DNA of 64,000 bases from assembly GCA_963978545.1 (NCBI GenBank), contig OZ021733.1, forward strand, positions 72,757,589 through 72,821,588, in the 5' to 3' direction. The position numbers were made by a program, and so were the translations under genes. Shown piece after piece: positions 43,047 through 54,740 of this stretch; within the stretch, counting starts at the first letter, position 1, and each line of letters opens with the position of its first letter. The stretch is from Linyphia triangularis (Eukaryota; Arthropoda; Arachnida; Araneae; Linyphiidae). The notes under the pieces are model-generated. The model was not told where the DNA came from. It did not search any database and was given only the letters and a program-made list of their open reading frames with translations.

Positions 43047-44692
43047 CAGTGGGCCACAAAATTGAGTATACACCTTAGAAACTTAGAGCCTTTTTGCAAT
43101 TACAAATTAAATATTGTTTAAGATGATTGAAATTTTTACCTTATATACTTTAGTCTATGCTTTACCGTACTATACTAATAAAATTGTTACGTTTATTTAT
43201 TTTTTACGAAAAAAAAATAAAAAGATCTGAGACGAGAGGAAAAACAACACCACAAAAATAAGTTTATACCTTTATTAATTTCCTTTTAACGTACAAATTA
43301 ATATTTTGTTGCATAACCTTTTGCTTGAATTACAGCTTATAATCTTCTGGGCATAGATTCTACTAGTGTTTTAGTGGTTTCAACAGAAATTTTAGCCCAT
43401 TTTTCTCTCGGAACCTTTTTGAGAACTTCCTTGCTTGTGATTTCGTGCTCATGTACAGCTTTCTCTAATTGCGACCACAAATTTTCGATGACGTTTAGGT
43501 CTGGAGACTGGGCTGGAGTGTGTAATTGCTTCCTGCAATGGTACAGCAAGTATAACTTCACAATCTTCGCTGTATGCTTGGGGTCGTTGTCCTGCTGGAA
43601 TATGAAGGTTGACTCAAGCCCCAACTTACTGGAACTTTTTTTCAAGTTATCATTTAAAATCCTCAAATATACATGTTTGTCCATAATACCATCAATAAAA
43701 GCAAGCTCTCCAACTCCTCCAGCCGACATACAACCCCAAACGAGGACAGATCCACCTCCGAACTTGACTGTCTTAATGGTGTTTTTAGGTGCCAGTGCTT
43801 TCCCAGCTTCTCTCCATATTTTAAATCGTCCATCGCTTCCGTAAAGATTAAACTTACTTTCATCAGAAAATATTACAGTGTTCCAGAAAGAAATAGGCTT
43901 TAAACGATGTTCTTTGGCGAAAATTACTCTCTTTTGTCTATTCACATAATTGATGAGTGGCTTTCGTATTGGTGTACGGCCATGAAACCCATAATGGTGA
44001 AGGGTACGTCGAATTGTTTCATCTGAGATCTTTTTCCCGATTGTAGAGAACATCGATAAAGCTAGTTTAGAGGCACTCACCCCGGATCTTTCTTTACTGA
44101 GTGAATGATCTTCCTCTTCGCTGTAGTACTCAGTATTTTTTTACGTCCTCTTCCAGGAATATTGGCCACAGATCCAGTTTTTTTTATACTTCTATAGTAT
44201 TTTTTTGGACACAACCATGAGTTACACCAATCAACGAAGCGATTTCTCAAAGAGATTTGCCCTCTTTCGACCATTTTACAACCAATAAACGTTCAGATTC
44301 AGTAGTTTCTCTACGAGAGCTCATTTTACGATTTTTAATGAGAAAAAAATACTATTTAAAAGCGTTGAAGTGCAATAGCACGTGTTATAAGCAGCAGCTA
44401 CTCCTGAAACTCTTTAAAGAAAATTTGAAACTAAAAAAAGTGATGGCAAAATTTACAAATATAAGAAGTGTATACTCAATTTTGTGGCATGGTTTTCTAT
44501 CTTTTCTTCGAATCGCTTAACTTTTTTCGTAATAAATAAGTTAACTATAGAATTGTGTTATTATAGGACGGTAAAGCAGAGGTTAAAGTATCTAGGATAA
44601 AAAAAAAATATCTATTTTAAATCAATATTTAATTTGTAATTGGAAGAAGTCTAAAAGTTTTAGAGGTGTATACTCAATTTTGTGGCTCACTG
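43047..44692 (-). mobile_element. Tc1-like DNA transposon with IR/DR-type ends (1646 bp)
   Basis: Starts CAGTGGGCCACAAAATTGAG and ends with the complement CTCAATTTTGTGGCTCACTG, flanked by TA (43045-43046 and 44693-44694). Terminal inverted similarity extends about 170-200 bp. A second, inner copy of the terminal motif occurs at each side: CCACAAAAATAAGTTTATACC near 43252 and GTATACTCAATTTTGTGGCA near 44469. Two direct repeats per inverted end are the IR/DR layout of Tc1 relatives such as Sleeping Beauty. One broken transposase lies on the - strand. Confidence 0.92.
43337..44324 (-). pseudogene. Tc1-like DD34E transposase, inactive
   Basis: The start ATG at 44324 (MSSRRETTESERLLVVKWSK) leads into a helix-turn-helix region, interrupted by TGA after GKSL, with the original frame resuming EIASLIGVTHGCV. 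A frameshift then leads into SVANIPGRGRKKILS (the GRPR/AT-hook-like linker) and another at about 44080. The catalytic part reads VIFSDESKFNLYG (first Asp), IFQQDNDPKHTAK (second Asp) and QSPDLNVIENLWSQ (Glu); 34 residues separate the second Asp from Glu, so DD34E. Stop TAA at 43337. Length is normal for Tc1 (about 330 aa), but at least one nonsense and two frameshift mutations silence it. Confidence 0.93.
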
Positions 44693-45390
44693 TATATGTC
44701 AAAGAGAAAGTTAAAATTTTAATTAATTCTTTTTTAATTTTTTTTTTTTTTTACAAAGTGATTTCAAATAGAGATACAGCTCTGATATTTTCAACATAAG
44801 TAGTTTTGGCCTTTTAATTGGACTTTTAAAACACAGAATTTTAAATTTTTATTTTGTTCTTTATTAATTAATTAATTAATTAATAAACATTTTACAAAAC
44901 GATTACTAATGCGGCTACAGCTCTGAAATTTTCAACATAAGTAGTTTTGGCCTTCTAATTGGAATTTAGAAAAACAGAATTTTAAATTTTTATTTAGTTC
45001 GTTATTAATTAATTTGTTTAATTAATATATATATTACGAAACGATTTCAAATAGGACTACAGCTTTTAAATTTTCGACAGAAATAGTTTTGGCCTTCTAT
45101 TGGATTTTTGAAAAACATAATTTTAAATTTTTATTCAGTTTCTTTTTAATTAATTTTTTTAATTAATATATATTTTACAAAACGTTTTCAAACAGGGCTA
45201 CATTTCTGAAATTTTCAACACAAGTAGTTTTGGCTTTCTAATTAGACTGACAAAAAGAATATTAATATTTTAATTTGTTTTTTAATTAATTTTTTCTCAA
45301 AAAGCGACTTCGAATAGGCATAGAGCTCTGAAAGTTTCAACATAAGTAGTTTTGGAATCTAATTTTGCTTTCCACAAACACATGTTAAAA

Positions 45391-45764
45391 TAATCTTAAG
45401 GGGGTGTTGTATTATTGTATTAAAGGGGAATTTTTTTTCTCTACAAGGGAGAGGCTTCCAATATTAAAGCTTTACGTAGCAATTAGATTTTAGTGAGTGA
45501 AGTGAGCTTATGTTTACGCAGCAATGAACCTTTCAGCCAGCGAAGCGAGCCTATGCCCCCCCCCTTTTTTTTTTCTTTTCTTTTTTCAAATAATTAAAAT
45601 AAAATTATAATTTTCATTACTAGTAAATCAAAATTTTAGTGAATCTTTTGTTTCAACATGGCAATGCGACTTGGCCTAACTTTTAATAAAAGTATTTAAA
45701 CTGTACTTCCAGATTACTAAGTTTCAGTTGATATCAAAATGGTGCGACGATATTGGTCGAAATC
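45391..45764. other. Spacer before SINE
   Basis: C-run and T-run near 45556-45590. The TTGGTCGAAATC target copy lies at 45753-45764. Confidence 0.4.
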
Positions 45765-45943
45765 GGTTGGTTGTTTTCAGATTATCTGGCGCCGTCAGCA
45801 ACACGAGGGCTATAATGCGCCGAAACATTCGTCATTAGACAAGCCAACATACATTTACAAACACCCATGCCTAACACGGGACTCGAACCCGCAACCTCGC
45901 GGTCTAGAATCTAGTACGCTAACCACTATACCTTTTGGTCGGC
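45765..45943 (-). mobile_element. tRNA-derived SINE, family A, copy 3
   Basis: Near-identical to copies 1 and 2, with A and B boxes on the - strand. It is flanked by the exact 12-bp duplication TTGGTCGAAATC (45753-45764 and 45944-45955). Confidence 0.92.
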
Positions 45944-45955
45944 TTGGTCGAAATC

Positions 45956-47339
45956 TTTCAGTTTATTTTATCATAAATGTTCTTTCGGGGTATTTATTAC
46001 AGTAAATTTTAATAAATTGTCCAAACGAGATTCAGTTAAGTTATTCCTGTATTTATTCTTGATGAAAACCACCTTACTGAAAGCTTCTTCATATAGTTTC
46101 TTTGGGCACGTTGTGGAGAACTCTGTTCTACATAGTTAACACATACTATTTCGAGTAAATTAAAATTGTGTGAAAAATACTACGTACCGTAAAATTTGAT
46201 TTTTTAAATTTCTGTGGTGCCAACTGGCCGCGTAGTGGCGAACTCAGATTTATGTATTTCTGTTGTTTCTCGAAATACGAATATATCTCGATAATATTAT
46301 ATATTTGCAAAATAATTTTTCTCTCAATCTTTTAAAAATTATGAATAAGCATTGTTTTTAATTTATCCAAACTTCGTGTTATCCTTACCAGTAAATGTTG
46401 AATGCCTTTTAAAGATGAGTGAATCAATGATGATATTTAAAATTGTATTTAAATTCGACGTGAAACAATAGTTTCACTAAATACAAAATTCGATAGGTTT
46501 TATTTTTAAAAAAACTAGTACTCTGAAGAACTAAACTATCACTTGATAATTTTTCTTTTCATCTAATTATGGTAAAATAGAAACAAGATACATCGTTATA
46601 CCCCTGTAAGAGTTTTTCTCTATAATATGCCATTAGGTTTATTCTATAATTTTTCCATAAAAAAAGTTTCGTGAATACAGAAGATACAATCTTTGAACTT
46701 GTCTCCAACCATGAGGTTGACTTTTTATGAGGGGATCGTTTCCACTCAGAATATATTTTATAGTGTGTGAGTGCAGGGTGGACATACCTTATTAAGGTTC
46801 AAGTCAAGATGTTTCTCCGATTGTAAACCGCTTTTTTGAAAGATGGCTTCCTTTTTCTTGAGAAAAAAGCCCTTTATAATATGAAGGGGGCGCTCTTTTT
46901 TCTTTTCAAATTAAACTTACAAAGTAATAAGGAATTATTTATTTTTGTTTTCTAGAATTTTAATTGGTGATCAAATTATATGGTAAAATAATTGTTTTAA
47001 CTAGATCAAATATGAATTTATAGGCAACCAGCTACAATTAGTGTCATTAGAGTGAATCATCTTGTAAAAGCCATCAAAAAACAATCCTCTATTAATAGTT
47101 TCTAGATTGGTGGAAGATTTTAAAATTTCTTTGCTTGCTAAGCAAGAAGGAAGATTTGGAAATTACCAGTTAAAGAACATAAACCTTCCTATTCCGCAAA
47201 GGACATTATTAAAAAATTAAATTTAAAAAAAAATTAAGGAAAAAAGTGTGCTTCTTTTAAAAATTTAAAATTCGATCCAAACAATGTGAATGTGGATTAA
47301 TGCAATCACATCCAAATATTTTTATTTATTCTGATCAAA
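45956..47339 (+). other. Spacer, nothing coding
   Basis: AT-rich DNA without recognised genes or repeats. Confidence 0.4.
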
Positions 47340-48460
47340 AAAATTTTATTATTTATTCATGAAAACTATTTTGGCAACAGAAAAGAGTTTCTTCAATGAT
47401 CGGTTAAATACTATTTCAATGCGATTGGATGACGGCAAGTTGGTTTATTAGCATTCCGTAAAAATGACCTTTTAGTGACAGTGACAGCCTTCAAAATTTG
47501 ACAGAATGCATTGTCATAGACATCGAATCTATCTGACAAGTTTCAGCCCGATTTGATGATGTCAAGGAGTCTCACATAATTAGGCCTCCTCATATTTGCC
47601 TGCCATCGACAAACAAAACACACAAATATACACAAAAAATCAAAGTTAATATAAGGGATTTAATAAATAAATACAAAAGGAAATTCGGTTTATTTTTTAA
47701 ATACGTTCGAACGCAGAACGTTGTCTTACTATCGGAGTAAAAAATAAATTACAGCGTTTTTAAAACTGCTAACTAAAAGAATGTACGTGTAATTAGAGGT
47801 TTGGAATGCAATTTTAACAAATAAATGTTTAGAAATGTATTGGATGTAGTTGTTTCAATGGTGCGTTGTATTTTAAACTCAAAATTCAAAAGGTTTTTTA
47901 AAAAGACTTTTCCTTATTAGAAATATAATTTTTATTATATTTGAAGTTAGCTAGTAAATTACTTTTACGATTGATTTATCAAAGACATTTAAAGGATGTG
48001 TTGATAAATTGTGCTCACTTCCAATAGAATCGAAATCCAACATCATTTGGAAGCAGCGATCTGAACTTACCTAGCTATTATTAACTCACCTTATACTTAA
48101 ACTGTATTCGGAGAATTTAAGTTTGAAACGATCAAAACTACTCAATCCAGTCAAATTATTCGAAATACGGCAAAATATGCTTTCACATTAAGTTAAAATA
48201 GATCCATTTTTAAATCCCTTATATTACCTTTGAATTTGTGTGTGGGCTGTGTATGGCGATGGCGGGCAAATCTGCGTTATCCAATCAAACTGAAACCAGG
48301 CAGATGTCGATGACAATGCATTCTATCAAATTTTGATGGCTGTCACTGTCACTAAAAGGTCGTTTTTACTCAATGCTAATAACCAACTTGCCTTCATCCA
48401 ATCGCGTGAAAACAGCATTTAGCTGATCATTGACAAAATTGTTTTAATAAGTAAATAACA
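47340..48460. repeat. Foldback element with inverted arms (about 300 bp)
   Basis: The left arm (47340-47690) reads GATTGGATGACGGCAAGTTG, ACCTTTTAGTGACAGTGACA and AATGCATTGTCATAGACATC. The right arm (48180-48460) is its complement (GATGTCGATGACAATGCATT, TGTCACTGTCACTAAAAGGT). A third, single-arm copy lies at 49370-49560. The spacer is AT-rich and non-coding. Confidence 0.8.
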
Positions 48461-48583
48461 AAATTATTTGAATCAGATTAAATAAAAGATGTTTATAAGT
48501 GAATACATAAATTCACATTCATTTTTACTTTCAATTACTCATAGGGTAATGAAAGCACAGCATTCGGTTAATAAAAAAAAATC

Positions 48584-48622
<39 letters not shown>

Positions 48623-49369
48623 ATATCTTCACATTTTGGAACACCCTGAATTAAAAAAAAAAAAAAAAGTGGTATAGAAAAAAAATATGTCTGTCTGCAC
48701 GTGGTCAGCATAACTCCCGAACAAATTGGCCTACGATCTTCAAATTTGGTATATGGGTTGGTGGTGGCCATGGGCCCTGTCATATTAGGTTTTCGTCCAA
48801 ATCGCGCATGCGCATAAGGTTGAAATAATGAAAAATCGTGAAAAAATCCCGTTTTCCAGCAATTGCTTAAAAATAGCTCTAACGATTTTGATTAAAATCT
48901 CTCTGCTAATGCTTCTTCTTTTGTTCTAAACTTCCCCACCGCCTAAATTCCCGTAGAAATGCGATAAAACCGTAAAAAAAAAAAAAAAAAAAAAAAAACA
49001 CAGAATGCCTTTAACACTGAGTTCTCTACCCTTGAGCATCACCCAGCAACGATTGATTATTACCTGTTTCCCGCACAAGGAAGAACATTGTAATGTCTAT
49101 CGAATATCTCCGCCATTTTGGCGGGGTTTTTTCCCCGTGTAAAAATTATTGCCAAAAATGTCGCCAAACAGTCAAATTTTATTTAAATAAGTTAAAACAT
49201 GAAAATGGTAAATAACATCCCGTATCATATTTTAATGCAATGATCAATATTATGTAGTGTAATTGAAAAATTGTGCGATGTTCCATACCCCTAGTTACGG
49301 AATAAATTTTGAAAAGTAGTTTGCCGCATATTTTTCTGATAGAAATGTTCTGCGGAGGCCTAATTAGCT
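48461..49369. other. Spacer with poly-T and poly-A runs
   Basis: T-run at about 48585-48620 and A-run at about 48974-48998 bracket a segment that contains TCTGTCTGCACGTGGTCAGC and AACTCCCGAACAAATTGG. This could be a retroposed fragment, but no target duplication was found. Confidence 0.4.
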
Positions 49370-49560
49370 CCGTAATCCCGTCATTCTGAAACTTGGCAGA
49401 TAAGATTCGATGTCGAGGACAATGCTTTCTTACAAATTTTGGAGCTGTCACTCTCACTAAAAGATCGCTTTTACAAATACACCTGCCTCTAGAATCGCTT
49501 CAGAGTACTAATAAATCCTATTTAACCGATCATTTGTTGAAACTCTTTCCTGTTGCCAAA
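49370..49560. repeat. Single-arm copy of the 47-48 kb foldback family
   Basis: GAAACTTGGCAGATAAGATT, TGTCACTCTCACTAAAAGAT and GCCAAAATGTTTTAAT match the right arm at 48270-48440 in the same orientation. Confidence 0.65.
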
Positions 49561-50109
49561 ATGTTTTAATCATAATATATGTGTTTTCATTAATTTACGT
49601 CTGACTTATCAGCTTTCGTAGATCTTTGTAGATGGCAGTGCATTCAATAAAGTTTTGGGGAGAAAAAACAAGTTAGTTATAGTTCGGAATGGATATTTTG
49701 TTCTTAGTGGTCAAACAATATGAAAACTCAATCGAAGCTCAAGAACTGCAAATAAAAATTGACAATGCATGTAGAGGATTTATATTAGAATTTTTCTTTT
49801 TTTGGGTTATATTATTTGTATCCAAATAATAGGACTCTAACTTTTGTGGCCAGTAGTTTAGAGCTACAAAGTATCATTCCTGGCGATTGTCAGCATTCTG
49901 GCCTCTCCTCTGCACACACAAATTCTTCATCAAAATGGGGAAAAAAAAAAGAAAAAAAACTTTAAGCTTATTATTTATGGAATACTAAAAATTGAAAATT
50001 CAAGCATTGAATTTGTGTAGTTGTACGTATGAGGGGGAAAAAAAACTTTAAAATAGACTTTCGTTACTTTTTATTTTTCATCCTTCTTGTATAATATATT
50101 TATAAATAG
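49561..50109. other. Spacer
   Basis: AT-rich with A-runs. Nothing recognised. Confidence 0.35.
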
Positions 50110-51440
50110 TACCAAAAATCATAAGAAAAACAAAAAAAATTGGTCTGTCGATGAAACTTGGCAGAAATGTTCCATTTGTCATGAAAAGGAATTGTCAAAA
50201 GTGTCCATAAAAATATCTAGCAAAGAAGGGTATTTTTTGGTGGGGGGGGGGGGGGGTCAGAAAGGTTTATAACTGAAAAATTAATTTTGGAACAATCTAG
50301 GCACATGACACATGTTTCTTGAGTATTTTTAATGCTGAATCGAATGAAAAAAAAGTAGCAAGATGATGTAACTAATCAAAAAAAGTTACACTCCTTATTA
50401 TAAACGAAAACACGTGTCGAAATCGAGGAAAGGTGAAATGTGACATAAACAAATAAAACATTGGCCCATTCATGAAACTTGGCTAAAACGTTTTATTTGC
50501 CATGAGAACAAAGAAACAAAACAATCCATAACAATATCTAGCATAGAAGGTTGTTTTTTTAAACTGAAAATTAATTTTGGTATAAACCAGGCATTAGACA
50601 CGTGTGTGGAGTATTTTTTGACGCTGAATCGAATGGAATCAAGATTATATCATCCTATAAAAAATTATAGATCATTTGTCTATTTTATAGACTGTAAAAA
50701 TATAGAATATAAAAATACATGTAATGCACGTGCACCAAAACTAAATGGAAAATGTTAATAAACAACCAAAATCTAATAGAAAAGTACCCGTTAGTAATAA
50801 AATAAGTAATTAGTAGTGAATAATTGAAATAGTAAGTAAGAAAGTATAAGAAATAAAGAATAAGTATTGTAATAAGGTACGGCTTTACATTCGTCGATAT
50901 AAATGATTTTGCCTATAGGATGGTTATATCATCTTGATTTATTTTCCATTTAATTTTGCGCCAAAAAGTACTTTACAAACATGTATCACATGCCTGAGTT
51001 ATACCAAAATTAATTTTCAGTTTAAAAAAAAAACCTCACCCCCCACCCCTTCAAAAAACACCCTTCTATGCTAGATATTTTTATGGACTCTTCTGTTTTC
51101 TTTGTTCTCATGGCAAATAAAACGTTTTTGCCAAGTTTCATGAACGGACCAATTTTTTATTTCTGTAAGCCGTATTTTACCTTTCCTCAATTTTTACATG
51201 TGTTTTTGCTCATAAAAAGAGTTGTAACTCTTGCTTTTTTTTTTGTCACATGTCTAGATTGTTCCAAAATTAATTTTTCAGCTATAAATCCCCCTGACCC
51301 CCATCCCCTAAACACACCCTTCTATGCTAGATATTTTTATGGACTCTTTTGATTATTAATTTTCATAACAAATGAAACGTTTTTGTCATATTTCATGAGC
51401 GGACCAATTTTTTTCCCTTTAATGTCCTATTTTACCTGTA
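50110..51440. repeat. Large palindrome whose arms are each tandemly duplicated
   Basis: Left arm: units at about 50130-50400 and 50455-50660 share GATGAAACTTGGC, TGTCATGAAAAG-like, AATATCTAGC and AAATTAATTTTGG. The right arm (about 50925-51440) holds the complement, also twice (GCTAGATATTTTTATGGACT at about 51069 and 51324). Order and spacing match, so a tandem pair was inverted-duplicated or the element has repeated ends. No coding. Confidence 0.8.
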
Positions 51441-52844
51441 CTAAAAGTCAAATAACTTTTTCCAGAAAAAAATGAATTTATTTATTTTGATATATATTTA
51501 GAAATCTCTGCAAAAAAAATCCTCCTTTTAGAGGGCCTCATGAGTTGATTTCTTTTAATTTCATTTTAAAGTGTTCTTTACCATATAATGTTTGTGTAAG
51601 TGTTTACTGATAGAATTAAAGCGTTAACAAAATTAAAATCGGAAAATACAAATTCAAAGTTGTGTCGGCTAAGTATATTTACTCCCTTTTAAGTCATCTA
51701 TGTAGAATCCAATAATAAATTTCCACGTTATCAAGCGCAAAAACTACACTAGGCCATTGATGCGCCAAAACAACGTACACTGTTTGGAAGTGCAGGGGTC
51801 AAAATCTTCCACTTTAAGAGGATTTCCGCTTTTTTTTTATTTGACTTTATTGGTCAGACTAAACTTGCCCCCTCAGAAAAAATTTCTAACTTCGATATTG
51901 TTCTGTGTACACCATTATATTATATTTTTATTCGACTATTTTTGCAGTTCAAAATAAAGCTATGAATATTTTCCTCTTTTTGACGACCCTAGGTCTTTGG
52001 AGAGGAAAATGTTGGGCATTTACGCATCAATAAGGAGAAAATCCGAAAAACTCTCTGACAATCAAAGCAATACTATCTTATTTATTTTTGTAAGACAATT
52101 TTGGTAAATATCATTTGAGAGAAAGCTTTTACTGAATGATACTTGTTCTGAACACGTATTGTACGAAATTATCTGTCAAATCTAAAACGCAACAAAACTG
52201 CACTTTATGAAACATTAAAATACCGTCGTCTTAAAAACGTTCGTCTGTAACCGTAATTCATCAATCAACACAATATTAAAAATAGTGTTTCATTGTGCAT
52301 GCTTAAAGAAAGCACTTTTTTTTTAACGAAGACAACTTATCAGAATTTGACTTATTAAATTGTGCTATTAAAGAAAAATTGACCTTCTATTGTTGGTGAA
52401 ATAAAACTTCATGTACAGTCTTAGTTATCATTTAAAATAAATTAATCAAAAATATAGATAACTTCAATTTTTAAAGCAAATTATTAATTGTTTAAAATAT
52501 TATTTCTGTTTGAGTTTGAAATCCTTCGTTGAGAATATACGTTGAATCAAAGTACGTCATGATATGTAGGATAACTGAGTATTGTGTATTTTAATTGACT
52601 AATTATAACTATATATTAGGATGGTCTTTGTAAGGGGTCAAAAATGAAATTTCTTCTGATTTTAACTCTCACCCCCTGATTCTTTTCGTTTTAGTCTATC
52701 TTGACAGTGTGCCAAATTTCATTTGAATAATATAATATTAACCCGTTTCGCAACTAGCTTGAAGTTGTTAAAAAGATTACTAAAATTAAAATTAAAATTT
52801 TTTTTTTTAATTTTTTCGGCTTCAAATTTCATACCCCTCGAATA
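51441..52844 (+). other. Spacer, nothing coding
   Basis: AT-rich. From about 52620, AGGATGGTCTTTGTAAGGGG resembles the AGGGTGGTCC edge of the repeat at 53.3 and 54.5 kb. Confidence 0.4.
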
Positions 52845-53060
52845 TTTTTTTCTTTTGACCTATTTTTTTAGAGTACCAAGTTTTATTATGATAAATTAGT
52901 ATTAACCCTGCTAAATTAATATTGAAGATTGTAAAAATAAGCACAGAATTGACAAAAATGAATGAAAATATTCTAAAAGTTTTATTTCCTAAATTTAAAA
53001 AAGTTGCAAAATATTGATCAATTTAAAAAACAAAAATCTAACATTTAAACAACAGAAATG
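52845..53060. repeat. Repeat, inverted relative to 56290-56490
   Basis: TTTTTTTCTTTTGACCTATT, ATTAGTATTAACCCTGC and GACAAAAATGAATGAAAAT-like blocks are mirrored at 56290-56490 (GGGGTTAATATTAACTTATT, GGTCAAAAGAAAAAG). Confidence 0.6.
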
Positions 53061-53099
53061 TCAAATTTTGAGCGGTATTTTTTTTTTTTTTTTGTAATA

Positions 53100-53465
53100 T
53101 CTCTTATTTTACAATATGTGTACTGCTTGCAGTGATCGTCCACACTTCGATCGTTTCTGCACGTGTTAATCACTTTTAATTTTAAAAAAAATGACCACAA
53201 TATTTTTTCTAGTCAAAGGTAAAAAATGGGGGTAAGAATAGAAAATTTGTAAGTTGGAAAATGAGGAACCCCCTCCGCTATACAGTAAAATGCAGTTATG
53301 TGATGCGAACTTTAAAGTTCTTTACGACACAGCTTAATCTTTTTAAATTTTAAAAAAGTTGCTCACGATAATATTTTTATTGCCAATGGGAAAAAAAATT
53401 AGAGCGTGAGGAAAAAAGAAATCTGAAAGTTAAAAAATTAGGACCACCCTACTATATATGCAGTA
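53100..53465. repeat. Two degraded tandem units
   Basis: The 53155-53275 and 53335-53460 blocks share a TTTTAAA(A)nTT..CA..ATA motif, then a GG(A)n tract and a GAAA.TT..AA.TTGG/AAAATTAGGA end. The second unit recurs inverted at 54545-54740. Confidence 0.5.
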
Positions 53466-54372
53466 GTCCCTTATTACAAATTTTTCTGTTACACTTTCTC
53501 AGCCAATTTTGTTGCGATTTAATTGCAAAATTTGAAATATGATAAGAATATCTATTTGATATGGCTTTCAACTGGCACCATTACAATCATTTTGAAAACT
53601 TATATCTTTTTCAATTTTCCACTTATTTTGACGCTATCCTTACAAGAACCAAATTTAGACAAAAACTCTCTAAAATGATACCACTATAAGACAATAAAAA
53701 AAATCTCCATTCACTAATTAGATATAAAGTCACAGAAGTTTACTGATTGAGATAGAGCATGTAAAATGTGTTGTTTCAATTATTCGTCTTTCTGAAAAAG
53801 GTAAAAGGAGTCCTACTAAGAGGCAAATTAGGTGAATTGCCGACAGCTGAACTTTTTTAATCGGAAGGTCCTTGTAAAGAAACTTATTTTTATAATCTAA
53901 AACTTTGCCCAAACCCTGAACAAATAAGTACAGAAAGCGAAGACGAACTTTTAAGATTGCTACTATAGTGGCCACTATATTGCTACCTTTTGTCCTATGT
54001 TCTTTGCGTCAAGCAGAGAATCTAGTCGCTTCTTTCCTTTTGTATTGAAAAGTGAACACAGGTCTGGAGCGATCGGAGGAAGAGGGATCGTACGCAAAAT
54101 GCATCTCGACATAACCGGGGTTCTAACAACGCCTAATGAGGTGATAATAATTAGCTCGTAGTCTGTCCCCCTCCAACCCCATGATTAATGTTCGTCGCAA
54201 CTCAGAGATTCTGCACTGGGATACAGAACCGTTTCCAACACCATGAGGTCGATAGGGGGTGCCCTCCGTTGGCTATTTCTTTTCAAACTGCGGTGGAAGG
54301 GGACCAATTAACCAAGTCCATCTGAAGAAAAGGGGGGTGGGACTATTTCCGGGGGTCATCTTCACCACGCCA

Positions 54373-54415
54373 CTCTCTCCCCCCCCCCCCCTTCTCCCTC
54401 TCCTCCTCTTTCTAG
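54373..54415. repeat. Polypyrimidine tract
   Basis: A C-run followed by TTCTCCCTCTCCTCCTCTTT; strongly strand-biased low complexity. Confidence 0.85.
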
Positions 54416-54544
54416 ACTTACAAGTCACATTTTTTTTTTCTCACTACTATGACTATCTTAGCAGGTAAGGATTGGAAGGGCCTGAATGGTGATGGTCACG
54501 GGGGATGCTTACAAGAAACTGTCGAATAACGAATTCATCGATAA

Positions 54545-54740
54545 TAGGGTGGTCCTTTATTTTTTGACTTTCAACTTCCTTTTTTCTCATCACCCAATTT
54601 TTTTTTACTTTGACTATAAAGAGATTATTATGTCCATTTTTAAAAAAATTCAAAGTGATTTACCCAAGCAGCAACAAACTTGAAGTTCGCATCCTGAAGC
54701 CGCATTTTACTGCATTGCGCTGTGTCGCTGACCATTTCGC
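54545..54740. repeat. Inverted copy of the 53.3 kb repeat
   Basis: Starts AGGGTGGTCCTTTATTTTTT and contains AACTTGAAGTTCGCATC and GCATTTTACTGCATTGCG, complementary to 53280-53460. Confidence 0.65.

Larger units (their letters stand above)
42967..45390. repeat. Tandem array, about 120-130-bp units, split by a Tc1-like element
   Basis: Units share ACAGCTCTGAAATTTTCAAC followed by ATAAGTAGTTTTGGCCTTCT, AATTGGA and a TAATTAATTAA-type tract. One partial unit lies at 42967-43046; after the insertion five or more follow (44694-45390). The Tc1-like element inserted at TA in the first unit. Confidence 0.85.

Noticed and set aside
51068..51352. 94-codon + strand frame
   Set aside because: It falls in the right arm of the palindrome at 50.1-51.4 kb and reads through the tandem units.
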